From NCBI GenBank assembly GCA_964510525.1, contig CAZECE010000056.1, positions 1 to 27,407 on the forward strand: 27,407 nt of DNA. The letters are read 5' to 3'. The position numbers were made by a program, and so were the translations under genes. The notes below the pieces were generated by a model, which was given only the letters and a program-made list of their open reading frames with translations, did not search any database and was not told the origin of the DNA. This document shows, piece by piece, positions 8,363 through 15,294 of the stretch (position 1 is its first letter; each line of letters starts with the position of its first letter). This DNA is from CAZECE01 sp964510525. Its GTDB lineage: Bacteria > Pseudomonadota > Gammaproteobacteria > Pseudomonadales > JANQJO01.

Positions 8363-9180
8363 TACTCAACCTCCTCTTGCGCACTCAAATCCACTTCATC
8401 CTCAGCACCGGCCAACCAGATGTCTAAAAATTCAGCAAAATGCTCGGCTTCAGAGTGCTGCTGTAAAAAGCTTTGTACGCGTTCAATTTCTTGATCGAAG
8501 CCCGGTCGATCCAATTGGCCTCTGAGCAATAGAAAGTGCAAATACACCAAGTAGGTATTGAGAACATCGGTTTCACAGTAATCTCGAATCGCTTTCAGAT
8601 CACCCGCTAAATACGTTTCCCATACTTTGCTGCCACTCATGCCCATTTTACCGGGATACCCCAGCATCGTGGCCATCTCATCCAGCGGCACAAAGGCGCG
8701 CTGCTGATACAGGGCCAAAATATCCATCAAATCGGTATGCTTTAAATGGTAACGGCTGATGTAATTGTTCCAACGAGCGCCTTGATCGTGCTCACCTAAA
8801 TCCCAATAGGCCTCAGCGCTGATCTTATGCAGCATCGCCCTATAATTTAAAACCGGTAAATCAAACCCACTGCCGTTCCAAGAAACCAAGGTTGGCTGAT
8901 ACCGGCTGATGCCACTGAAAAAGCGCTCCAAAATTTCTTTCTCGCCGGCCTGCTCGGCCCCTAAAGACCACACTTTTAGCTGATCGGCATGACGAAACAC
9001 CACAGATATCGCCACAATCTTATGACAATGCAGTTTTAAAAAGTTATGGCCTACCTGACTGCGACGGTCCGCAAACATAACATCGGCCACTTTTTCGGGC
9101 TCAATATCCGGTAGCTTATAGAGCTTTTTGCCTGCTTCGATATCGGGCACCGTTTCAATATCAAACACAAAGACATTCAT
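8362..9180 (-). CDS. DnaQ-fold 3'-5' exonuclease related to the PolB exonuclease domain
   Basis: This is a predicted 3'-5' exonuclease (272 residues) of the group resembling the proofreading domain of family B DNA polymerases. Exo I is FDIETVPD near the N-terminus, Exo II is around WNGSGFDLPVLNYRA (about 105-120), and Exo III is YCETDVLNTYLVY (about 200-212). The acidic DEDD residues and the Tyr before the last Asp all appear present. The ATG has a strong GGAGG seven bases upstream. It sits between cysM (31 bp) and rlmD (one-base overlap), so it should share their transcript. The natural substrate and role are not established; a nucleic-acid processing or repair role is inferred from the fold. 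Confidence 0.9.
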   Translation of the reverse strand: MNVFVFDIETVPDIEAGKKLYKLPDIEPEKVADVMFADRRSQVGHNFLKLHCHKIVAISVVFRHADQLKVWSLGAEQAGEKEILERFFSGISRYQPTLVSWNGSGFDLPVLNYRAMLHKISAEAYWDLGEHDQGARWNNYISRYHLKHTDLMDILALYQQRAFVPLDEMATMLGYPGKMGMSGSKVWETYLAGDLKAIRDYCETDVLNTYLVYLHFLLLRGQLDRPGFDQEIERVQSFLQQHSEAEHFAEFLDIWLAGAEDEVDLSAQEEVE

Positions 9181-9211
9181 ATAAGACCTCCTACCTCTCA
9201 GGCTTCCCTAT

Positions 9212-10117
9212 TCACTGCGTCTTATCGGGGTCATACACCCCCGTCGACAAATAACGATCTCCACGATCACACACAATACACACGATATGAGAGCCCGGCT
9301 GTTCTTTGGCAATTTTCAACGCCGCCCATACTGACCCACCCGAGGAAACACCAGCAAAGATGCCCTCTGTAGCAGCCAATTGACGCATCGTGTTCTCAGC
9401 CTCTTGCTGCTCGATGTCAATCACGCGGTCCACGCGAGATCGATCAAAAATCTTTGGCAAATACGCTTCTGGCCAGCGACGAATCCCTGGAATCGACGCG
9501 CCTTCAGCTGGCTGCAAGCCAACAATCTCAATCTCCGGGTTTTGTGATTTCAAATACCGAGACACGCCCATGATGGTACCTGTCGTGCCCATCGAGCTCA
9601 CAAAATGAGTGATCTTGCCTGCCGTGTCTTGCCAAATTTCAGGACCCGTTGAGTGGAAGTGGGCCTTCCAGTTGTCCTCATTATTGAATTGATCCAGCAC
9701 ACGGCCTTTGCCTTCAGACTGCATACTCAGCGCCAAGTCTCGCGCTTCTTCCATACCGCCTTGCTTGGAGACCAACACCAAGTCAGCCCCATAAGCAGCC
9801 ATGGCAGCCCGTCGCTCCATGCTCATGTGCTCAGGCATAATCAATACCATGCGATAACCGCGCATGGCGGCCACCATCGCCAAGGCAATGCCCGTGTTAC
9901 CACTGGTGGCTTCAATCAAGGTATCACCGGGTTTTATTTCACCCCGCGACTCAGCCGCCTTGATCATATTTAAAGCAGGCCTATCTTTAACCGAGCCTGC
10001 TGGATTATTACCTTCCAATTTGCACCACACTTGGCTATTCGTGTCATGCGCTAAGCGCTGCAAACGGACTAAGGGAGTGGTGCCAACAAAGGCCTCAAGC
10101 GTTCGAAAATCACTCAT
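9212..10117 (-). CDS. cysM: CysM, O-acetylserine sulfhydrylase B
   Basis: This is a PLP-dependent enzyme that makes cysteine from O-acetyl-L-serine with sulfide, or S-sulfocysteine with thiosulfate. Its 301 residues are close to E. coli CysM (303). The Schiff-base lysine is K44 (NPAGSVKDRP); EATSGNTGIAL binds the substrate carboxylate, and the phosphate loop is GTTGTIMGV. The C-terminal VCDRGDRYLSTGVYD is typical of the CysM branch. It heads the minus-strand run through the exonuclease, rlmD and relA and is divergent from the receiver-Hpt gene across 108 bp. Confidence 0.95.
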   Translation of the reverse strand: MSDFRTLEAFVGTTPLVRLQRLAHDTNSQVWCKLEGNNPAGSVKDRPALNMIKAAESRGEIKPGDTLIEATSGNTGIALAMVAAMRGYRMVLIMPEHMSMERRAAMAAYGADLVLVSKQGGMEEARDLALSMQSEGKGRVLDQFNNEDNWKAHFHSTGPEIWQDTAGKITHFVSSMGTTGTIMGVSRYLKSQNPEIEIVGLQPAEGASIPGIRRWPEAYLPKIFDRSRVDRVIDIEQQEAENTMRQLAATEGIFAGVSSGGSVWAALKIAKEQPGSHIVCIVCDRGDRYLSTGVYDPDKTQ

Positions 10118-10167
10118 ATGCTAAGCTCTAAACAATGACTGCACTGATGGGTCTGATCACTGGCTGC

Positions 10168-10196
10168 ATTATGCGGTAAGCCTGCTCACCCAACAA
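10168..10196 (-). promoter_or_regulatory. Possible sigma-70 promoter for the cysM operon
   Basis: On the minus strand, TTGTTG (plus 10191-10196) and CATAAT (plus 10168-10173) are separated by 17 bp, about 50 bp upstream of the cysM ATG. The -10 matches 5 of 6 bases and the -35 only 3 of 6. It was found by eye and is a weak prediction. Confidence 0.35.
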
Positions 10197-10225
10197 CTCT
10201 GAACCCTGATTAATACAGTGACCTG

Positions 10226-11134
10226 ATGCCCAATCCAAACCAATCAGCCAGCCTATTTGAAACCCAAGCCAAAAAAATTCACCCTATTAACGTGTTGTGT
10301 TTTGGTGATCAAGATCAGGCTGAGGAGGTTTATTTTCTTTGCGAGCAATTGGAAAGTTTGCACGTTTTGGTCACATCGAGCCATCAACAGTCTGAGCTGA
10401 TCGAGTTGTGTCAACACAAGTCCTACCAAGATCAACCGATTGATTTGATTTTTTTGGTGCTTGATCAATTGACCCTAGCTCACCAAAAAATACTCGCGCA
10501 GCTCAGGGCCAACGAGCACAACCATCCAAACACTCCCATTATCGCTCTCATCAATCGAGTCCAGACAAATCCCGCCGAGACCACCCTGCAAGCGTCCACC
10601 CAACAACTGCTCAAATACGGTGCAAACACGGTGATCACCTCGCCGGTGTGTGAAAACACGCTGCGGAAACTCTTAACATTGTATGGCCAGCTGCATCAGG
10701 AATACCCCATCGATATCAGCGCCAGCTGGGAAATCAGCGGCCAGCGCCCTGATCGAGCGCAGAGTTTATTACAAGCGTTTCTCAGTGAACTCGAATGCCA
10801 ACAACAAACACTGCAAACGCTTTGGTCGACCCAAAGCAAACAAGCCCTCGTTGAGCAGGTACACAAGTTTCATGGTGCTTGCCAGTACTGCGGGGCGCTG
10901 TATTTGCAGGATGCCCTGGCGGCTTTGGAAGACCAGTTAACGGATCAGCGCCATGCCTCAACACAAACTCATGCCTCAACACAAACTCATGTCTCAACAC
11001 AGACCCACGCCTCAATACATACCCACGACTGGGCAGCAGACCATTTCAACCTAGTGCTCGATGAATTAGCCAGTTTAATCCGCTGGCGAGATCATTATTG
11101 GCCTGTGCTGATCCGCAAAACCGGTCTAAACTAA
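10226..11134 (+). CDS. Degenerate receiver plus Hpt protein, kinase-less BarA/GacS relative
   Basis: This 302-residue protein has two domains that resemble the C-terminal end of the hybrid kinase BarA/GacS. Residues about 18-140 form a receiver fold (INVLCFG, IDLIFLVLDQ, TPIIALINR), but the phospho-acceptor slot is V78, the conserved Thr/Ser is Ile, and the conserved Lys position reads TSP. This receiver should not accept phosphate. Residues about 160-295 form an Hpt domain, with the acceptor His in QVHKFHGACQYCG (H213), very like HKLHGSCGYSG of BarA. No HAMP, histidine kinase or ATPase domain is upstream. The gene stands divergent from cysM, next to rlmD and relA, the usual place of barA or gacS. 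It is either a remnant or a reduced phosphotransfer protein. The N-terminal start has only a weak ribosome site. Confidence 0.78.
   Translation: MPNPNQSASLFETQAKKIHPINVLCFGDQDQAEEVYFLCEQLESLHVLVTSSHQQSELIELCQHKSYQDQPIDLIFLVLDQLTLAHQKILAQLRANEHNHPNTPIIALINRVQTNPAETTLQASTQQLLKYGANTVITSPVCENTLRKLLTLYGQLHQEYPIDISASWEISGQRPDRAQSLLQAFLSELECQQQTLQTLWSTQSKQALVEQVHKFHGACQYCGALYLQDALAALEDQLTDQRHASTQTHASTQTHVSTQTHASIHTHDWAADHFNLVLDELASLIRWRDHYWPVLIRKTGLN
10952..11023 (+). repeat. Coding minisatellite, four 18-bp units
   Basis: Four 18-bp units encode HASTQT-like hexapeptides (HASTQT, HASTQT, HVSTQT, HASIHT), followed by HTHD. The first two units are identical and later ones diverge by point changes. 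The array lies between the second and third helices of the Hpt domain, adding a His- and Thr-rich loop. Copy-number change would stay in frame. Confidence 0.93.
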
Positions 11135-11215
11135 TCTTCAAGCCTATCGGCTGCGCTTTGAATAGCATTATTTGAATGGCATTAACTTAACTAAACCAAT
11201 GTATTATCAGAACTC

Positions 11216-12007
11216 ATGATTGCTTCGTTTAATTTGTTAACCTCATTTAGACAATGGCCTCCCAGACTCCAAGCCTTCTCGATTCACTTTGCCATTAGCT
11301 TTGTGATTTTCGTCGTCCTGTTAACCTTGATGGTTCGCTTCTGGTTTCCTCAATACTTATTTAACTCAGATGGCGGCTGGGAAGCCTTACGATTACTGAT
11401 CGGTGTCGATTTGGTCTTAGGGCCAGTGCTAACACTTGTCGTTTACAAGCAAGGTAAAAAACACCTCAAAGTCGATCTCGCATTAATTGGCCTGTTGCAA
11501 ATCAGTTGCCTCGTTATTGGCATGGGGATTGTTTATAAAGAGCGCCCCCTGGGTGTGGTGTTTTCCGACAACCGTTTCTTATCCATCTCCCAAGGCACTT
11601 TTGACTTTGCAGGTACGGATTCCCGCGCTCTCGAAGACTACCCAAACACCTACCCCAGATACATTTACATTCCTTTTCCTGAAGACCCCGAAGAGCGCAA
11701 AGCCCTTAGAAGACGACAAACCGGAGAAGGTCCACTGCATGGTCGCCCTGATCATTTTGCGAAATACGCGGATCATGCACATAAGGTGGCAAAAGAAGGC
11801 GGCGTCTCGGTTGCTGAAATCAAAACCAAGTACCCTGACTTAACCCCGTCTATCGACAAATGGTTAGAAAAAACAGGCTATACAGAAGAAACCATCGTTT
11901 GGGTGCCATACCACGGACGCTATAAATCCACTTATTTGATCCTCGACCCTAAAACAGGTGTTGTGCTTGGTCAGATCCCAAATCGGTTGAATCCTAAGAA
12001 CGTGTAA
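11216..12007 (+). CDS. TfpX/TfpZ-family type IV pilin accessory membrane protein
   Basis: This 263-residue membrane protein resembles the TfpX/TfpZ pilin accessory proteins, which help stability or surface assembly of particular type IV pilins. The family-like N-terminal part has three hydrophobic segments (about residues 23-45, 62-79 and 88-107) around the motif DGGWEALRLLIGVDLVLGPVLTLVVYKQGKKHLK. A soluble C-terminal half of about 150 residues, charged and rich in His and Pro, would lie in the periplasm. No pilin gene is adjacent, although pilQ is 15 kb away. The ribosome site before the ATG is poor. It converges with the DUF4143 ATPase across 21 bp with no obvious terminator. Confidence 0.8.
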   Translation: MIASFNLLTSFRQWPPRLQAFSIHFAISFVIFVVLLTLMVRFWFPQYLFNSDGGWEALRLLIGVDLVLGPVLTLVVYKQGKKHLKVDLALIGLLQISCLVIGMGIVYKERPLGVVFSDNRFLSISQGTFDFAGTDSRALEDYPNTYPRYIYIPFPEDPEERKALRRRQTGEGPLHGRPDHFAKYADHAHKVAKEGGVSVAEIKTKYPDLTPSIDKWLEKTGYTEETIVWVPYHGRYKSTYLILDPKTGVVLGQIPNRLNPKNV

Positions 12008-12028
12008 TATCATCAAAATCTGGTTTAT

Positions 12029-13246
12029 TTAGATAAGGTCTAGCTCATCAAAGCAACGAAAATTTTGCTGCAGATCCTCTAGAGACACATACATTGGATT
12101 AGCTGCATCAGGAAAGCGCGCATAAAATGACGCGATCGCTTCATGGTGCCTATCATGGGGTTCACCTAAACTCACTTGAATCGGCACCAAGCCTTCTTGG
12201 CTCTGCACAACGAAATCAACCTCGGATTTATCTTTCCAATAACAAATCGAAGACGTACGCTGACGCAAACTCAAGTACGTGGCGGCCTCTAAGTCCTTTC
12301 CAAAATCCGCCCCGGCTTTTGTCACCACTGCACGCCTCAATCCCGTATCAACTGGATAATATTTAATGTTTCTGGGTGCTCTTTTGCGCTCCGAATAACT
12401 AAAAAAGGGGCATTTATAAATCAAATACGCCATTTCACAGGCATCGATATAGGCGCGCACCGTATCAACACCCAAACCAATAGAGCCTGCAATTTTACGC
12501 AAACTCATTTCAGAGCCTACCGATTCAAATAACATTTTAATGACTTTCTTGATCGGCAAGCTGTTCCCAGCATTAAGCCGAACTCGCACGTCTTTCTCAA
12601 TAATTTCATCAAAGTAACGCTGCAATAATTCAAGTGGCTGCGAGTACTCAAGTACTAGCGGGAATCCACCTTGCTGCAAATAGCTTTCTGGCCCATGATT
12701 CAATTCACTCTCGCAATACTCCTGATAATCAAATGGAAAAAGCTCCACCACAATGTTTCGCCCTGTCAGCGAAGAGCCCAACTCACTCGACAGTAAGGTT
12801 GCATTCGAACCCGTTAGAATAAAATAATTTTGCGTAGGGCGCTCCAGCTGAGTATGGACCCACTTTTCCCATCCTTTAATTTCTTGAATCTCATCGAGAA
12901 AAAAATAAAGAGGCTTTGTTTTTCCATGCCTATCCCGAAAAAACTGTACAATAGCCGTCAATAACTCTGGAGTCAGATGTCCTATCAATCGCGAATCTTC
13001 GAAATTGATAAACACACAGGCTTTCGGATCCAACTCATAATGCCCCATAATTTGAGCCAATAAAGTAGACTTACCGCACCGCCTAACCCCCTGAATCACT
13101 AGGGCCAGCTTGTTAGACAGTGACACTGGAAGTGAAACTTGTCGTCGAATGGAGCCGGGTGGGGCCTCATCCCAAAAGCTCCAATAAGAAAGTATTTCTT
13201 CTAAACCAATCATGTCTTCAACCGCATAACGCATGAAATAGCGCAC
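12029..13246 (-). CDS. AAA ATPase with DUF4143 domain (first copy)
   Basis: This is an ATP-binding protein of the COG1373 type, 405 residues, with unknown biological role. Walker A is GVRRCGKST (53-61), Walker B is YFFLDEIQEI, and a sensor-like LTGSNATLL follows. Then come a winged-helix part (EMSLRKIAGSIGLGVDTVRAYIDACEM) and a C-terminal DUF4143 restriction-endonuclease-like fold. That fold shows SEVDFVV but VPIQVS where active members have EVK, so the nuclease-like centre has lost its Lys. The GTG at 13246 gives the longest frame; an ATG at 13234 is possible, and neither has a clear ribosome site. A large perfect palindrome begins 8 bp upstream. Such genes often move between strains and are common in accessory DNA. 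Confidence 0.88.
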   Translation of the reverse strand: MRYFMRYAVEDMIGLEEILSYWSFWDEAPPGSIRRQVSLPVSLSNKLALVIQGVRRCGKSTLLAQIMGHYELDPKACVFINFEDSRLIGHLTPELLTAIVQFFRDRHGKTKPLYFFLDEIQEIKGWEKWVHTQLERPTQNYFILTGSNATLLSSELGSSLTGRNIVVELFPFDYQEYCESELNHGPESYLQQGGFPLVLEYSQPLELLQRYFDEIIEKDVRVRLNAGNSLPIKKVIKMLFESVGSEMSLRKIAGSIGLGVDTVRAYIDACEMAYLIYKCPFFSYSERKRAPRNIKYYPVDTGLRRAVVTKAGADFGKDLEAATYLSLRQRTSSICYWKDKSEVDFVVQSQEGLVPIQVSLGEPHDRHHEAIASFYARFPDAANPMYVSLEDLQQNFRCFDELDLI

Positions 13247-13253
13247 GAATATT

Positions 13254-13302
13254 TTTGTTCAGTGTATTTGACAATAATTATTTGTCAAATACACTGAACA
13301 AA
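13254..13302. promoter_or_regulatory. Perfect 21-bp inverted repeat containing a symmetrical divergent promoter
   Basis: Arms 13254-13274 and 13282-13302 are perfectly complementary with a 7-bp spacer (TAATTAT). Each strand carries TTGACA, 16 bp, TACACT: plus strand at 13268-13273 and 13290-13295, minus strand at 13283-13288 and 13261-13266. The minus-strand copy would start RNA only about 8 bases before the ATPase GTG. The plus-strand copy points to the glutamate dehydrogenase gene. No T-run follows either arm, so a terminator role is less likely. An operator role for a dimeric regulator is inferred. Confidence 0.7.
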
Positions 13303-13367
13303 CTTTCAAAAATACAGAAAAGCACCGACAAAATTAGTAAAAAATGCCGAGCAAAGCTGATCATCTA

Positions 13368-13396
13368 TTGCACTAAAATGGTTTTTCGCTTACATT
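13368..13396 (+). promoter_or_regulatory. Putative sigma-70 promoter of the glutamate dehydrogenase gene
   Basis: TTGCAC (13368-13373), a 17-bp spacer and TACATT (13391-13396) lie about 60 bp upstream of the dehydrogenase ATG. A short inverted repeat TTCTTT/AAAGAA (13395-13400 and 13408-13413) overlaps the expected start of transcription and might bind a regulator. Prediction by eye. Confidence 0.5.
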
Positions 13397-13456
13397 CTTT
13401 TTCCAGAAAGAACCCGTCGATAATATAAAAATCACTACCTGTATGGACCCAACCCT

Positions 13457-14785
13457 ATGAACGTATTTGAAGATGCCGTAAAACAACTTAATGCCCTAGG
13501 CCAAATGGCTGGCGTCAGTGAAGAAATATTACAATTATTAAGCTACCCACAAGAAACCATGACCGCCGCTCTACCCATCCGCATGGACGATGGCAGCACA
13601 CAGGTTTTTGTCGGTCATCGTTCACGCTTTAGCTCCATCTTAGGCCCCACCAAAGGCGGCATCCGCTTTCATCCAAGTGTTACAGTTGACGAAGTAAAAG
13701 CGCTGGCTTTGTGGATGACAATCAAATGTGCGTTAGTGAACATTCCTTATGGCGGCGGTAAAGGTGGCGTTGAAGTCGATCCTAAAAAACTCTCACGCAT
13801 GGAGCTCGAGCGTTTATCTCGCGCTTACATGCGAGCGATGGCCAATGTGGTCGGCCCCAAACGAGACATCCCCGCACCCGACGTCTACACTAATGCGCGC
13901 ATCATGGGTTGGATGTGTGACGAATATGAGTTCATGAAAAAAGAGAAGAACCCAGCCGTTATTACCGGTAAGCCCATCGTATTAGGGGGCAGCTTGGGAC
14001 GTGAAGAAGCCACCGGCCGTGGGGCGTTTTTGATTCACGATTTTTGGGAAAAACAAAAAAAATGGAACCCACGTAACATGCGTGTTGCGATGCAAGGCTT
14101 TGGCAATGCGGGTTATCACATGGCGCGCTTGATGCACCAGCAAGGCTACAAAATTGTGGCCGTCAGTGATTCCAAAGGCGGCATCTACTCCGAAGAAGGC
14201 TTAGATATTGAAGCTATTTATCAATACAAGCAAGAGACCAAAAGCTTGAAAGCTGTGTATTGCAAAGGCTCCGTCTGTGAAGATCAAAATCACCAAAAAA
14301 TCAGCAACGAAGATTTACTGGAGCTCGACGTTGATATCTTGGTGCCCGCCGCATTAGAAAGCGTCATCACTTCGGAGAACGCGGAGCGCATCAAAGCACC
14401 TTATATCGTTGAAGTGGCCAACGGCCCTATTACCAGCGAAGCCAGCGCCATCCTGGAACAACGCAGCATTGAAGTCATGCCCGATGTTTTGGCCAACGCC
14501 GGCGGCGTCGTGGTCAGCTACTTTGAGTGGGTGCAGAACTTACAAGGCTATCGTTGGACGTTAGAAGAAGTGCGTGAACGCCTGCATCAAACCTTGAATT
14601 CCGCTTTCAAAGAAATGTGGGACATTCATATTAACGAGCAAATGAACCTCCGTAGCGCTGCCTACGCTGTTGCTCTTAGACGCATAGCCGAAGCCATCAG
14701 TGCCCATGGTACGCAAGGCTACTTCCGTGACAGTGATCAAGCGGGCTTTGTGACACAGAAAAAAAAGGAAAATGAGAAGGCGTAA
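13457..14785 (+). CDS. Glutamate dehydrogenase (Glu/Leu/Phe/Val family, probably NAD-dependent)
   Basis: This enzyme catalyses reversible oxidative deamination of glutamate to 2-oxoglutarate and ammonia, 442 residues. The substrate and catalytic residues are visible: K66 (PTKGGIRF), K90 (TIKCALVN), K102 (PYGGGKGG) and D142 (DIPAPDVYT). The dinucleotide-binding fold has MQGFGNAGYHMA. The sequence type resembles RocG/GudB-like catabolic enzymes rather than E. coli GdhA, so NAD use is likely but not proven. A tail of about 20 residues rich in Lys and Glu extends past the usual end. Together with gltBD in the same window, it gives opposite routes to and from glutamate. The start has GGA nine bases upstream. 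It could also be a Leu or Val dehydrogenase, but length and motifs favour glutamate. Confidence 0.9.
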   Translation: MNVFEDAVKQLNALGQMAGVSEEILQLLSYPQETMTAALPIRMDDGSTQVFVGHRSRFSSILGPTKGGIRFHPSVTVDEVKALALWMTIKCALVNIPYGGGKGGVEVDPKKLSRMELERLSRAYMRAMANVVGPKRDIPAPDVYTNARIMGWMCDEYEFMKKEKNPAVITGKPIVLGGSLGREEATGRGAFLIHDFWEKQKKWNPRNMRVAMQGFGNAGYHMARLMHQQGYKIVAVSDSKGGIYSEEGLDIEAIYQYKQETKSLKAVYCKGSVCEDQNHQKISNEDLLELDVDILVPAALESVITSENAERIKAPYIVEVANGPITSEASAILEQRSIEVMPDVLANAGGVVVSYFEWVQNLQGYRWTLEEVRERLHQTLNSAFKEMWDIHINEQMNLRSAAYAVALRRIAEAISAHGTQGYFRDSDQAGFVTQKKKENEKA

Positions 14786-14801
14786 TATCACCTAATTTAA
14801 C

Positions 14802-14830
14802 AGCGGGTCGCCTTTACTCTGGGGCCCGCT
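14802..14830 (+). terminator. Weak stem-loop after glutamate dehydrogenase
   Basis: AGCGGG (14802-14807) can pair with CCCGCT (14825-14830) across a 17-base loop, 16 bp past the dehydrogenase stop. There is no T-run afterwards, so this is a weak terminator candidate only. It overlaps the 3' end of the nucleotidyltransferase remnant on the other strand. Confidence 0.25.
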
Positions 14831-14942
14831 CCCAAAAGATTTGCCCAACGCGCTCAATGTGCTCAAGCAACTCCTCGTTTCGAATGTGAGATTTAATAGA
14901 TAAATCGATTTCATAAGGCAATAAAAGCTCATCCAGCTCATT
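14814..14942 (-). pseudogene. C-terminal remnant of an MNT-type nucleotidyltransferase (antitoxin-like)
   Basis: In the frame ending at the TAA at 14814-14816, the minus strand reads ELDELLLPYEIDLSIK, then HIRNEELLEHIERVGQIFWER. This matches the C-terminal end of small HI0073/MntA-type nucleotidyltransferases, where LPYEIDLS carries the last catalytic Asp strand. The first 55-60 residues, including the GSRxxG and DxD parts, are missing: immediately upstream the DNA is the end of the HEPN gene in another frame. The fragment has no start of its own. It seems to be left after an internal deletion that removed most of the antitoxin gene. It is too short for usual gene callers. Confidence 0.65.
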
Positions 14943-15294
14943 GCCCAGCCAGAAACTTCTCAAGCTCGTTAAAAGCGATAGCATAATCATCCAAAATAGC
15001 CGTTACGATCTCTTCGGCCGTCTGTTTGTTATAGGTATGAGCAGTTCTATTTCGACTTTTAATCATATCCATCCATACCTCTCCCTCCTCCAGTACTCCT
15101 AACGAAAACGCTTTGCGAAAGGCGTCTTTGGATCCAAGAATCTCTGTTTGGCCACGGTACTCTAAAAAATCCTTCAATGTTTTCCAAGCCAACTCATAAG
15201 TGTACTCAAAACCCTGAATTAGCCCTTGTTTTTCTAAATCCGAAAACGCACGTTGCTTGGCAATATCTGCCGCCTCATTCAACTGATCCAACAC
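14938..15294 (-). CDS. HEPN (HepT/HI0074-like) protein, N-terminally truncated
   Basis: This is a HEPN-fold partner of MNT nucleotidyltransferases, a ribonuclease toxin in the HepT type. The sequence LEKQGLIQGFEYTYELAWKTLKDFLEY and WMDMIKSRNRTAHTY is typical, and the RX4HXY motif is intact (R81, H86, Y88). The homologous region should begin about 15-20 residues earlier with a helix like RFxNFxxALDQL. Here the frame reads unrelated residues (VQIPFDTV) upstream of LDQLNEA, and the GTG at 15294 has no ribosome site. The opposite strand at this point is already the 5' part of the second ATPase gene. The gene seems to have lost its beginning and promoter, and its antitoxin partner downstream is only a remnant. 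Probably not functional. Confidence 0.75.
   Translation of the reverse strand: MLDQLNEAADIAKQRAFSDLEKQGLIQGFEYTYELAWKTLKDFLEYRGQTEILGSKDAFRKAFSLGVLEEGEVWMDMIKSRNRTAHTYNKQTAEEIVTAILDDYAIAFNELEKFLAGQ

Noticed and set aside
10952..11023. CRISPR-like array
   Set aside because: The units are contiguous 18-bp in-frame coding repeats without spacers.
13254..13302. Insertion-sequence terminal repeats or transcription terminator
   Set aside because: The arms are only 7 bp apart with no transposase or target duplication, and no T-run follows on either strand, so a regulatory palindrome is the simpler reading.
14802..14830. A strong rho-independent terminator after glutamate dehydrogenase
   Set aside because: Only six pairs, long loop and no T-run; listed as a weak stem-loop only.
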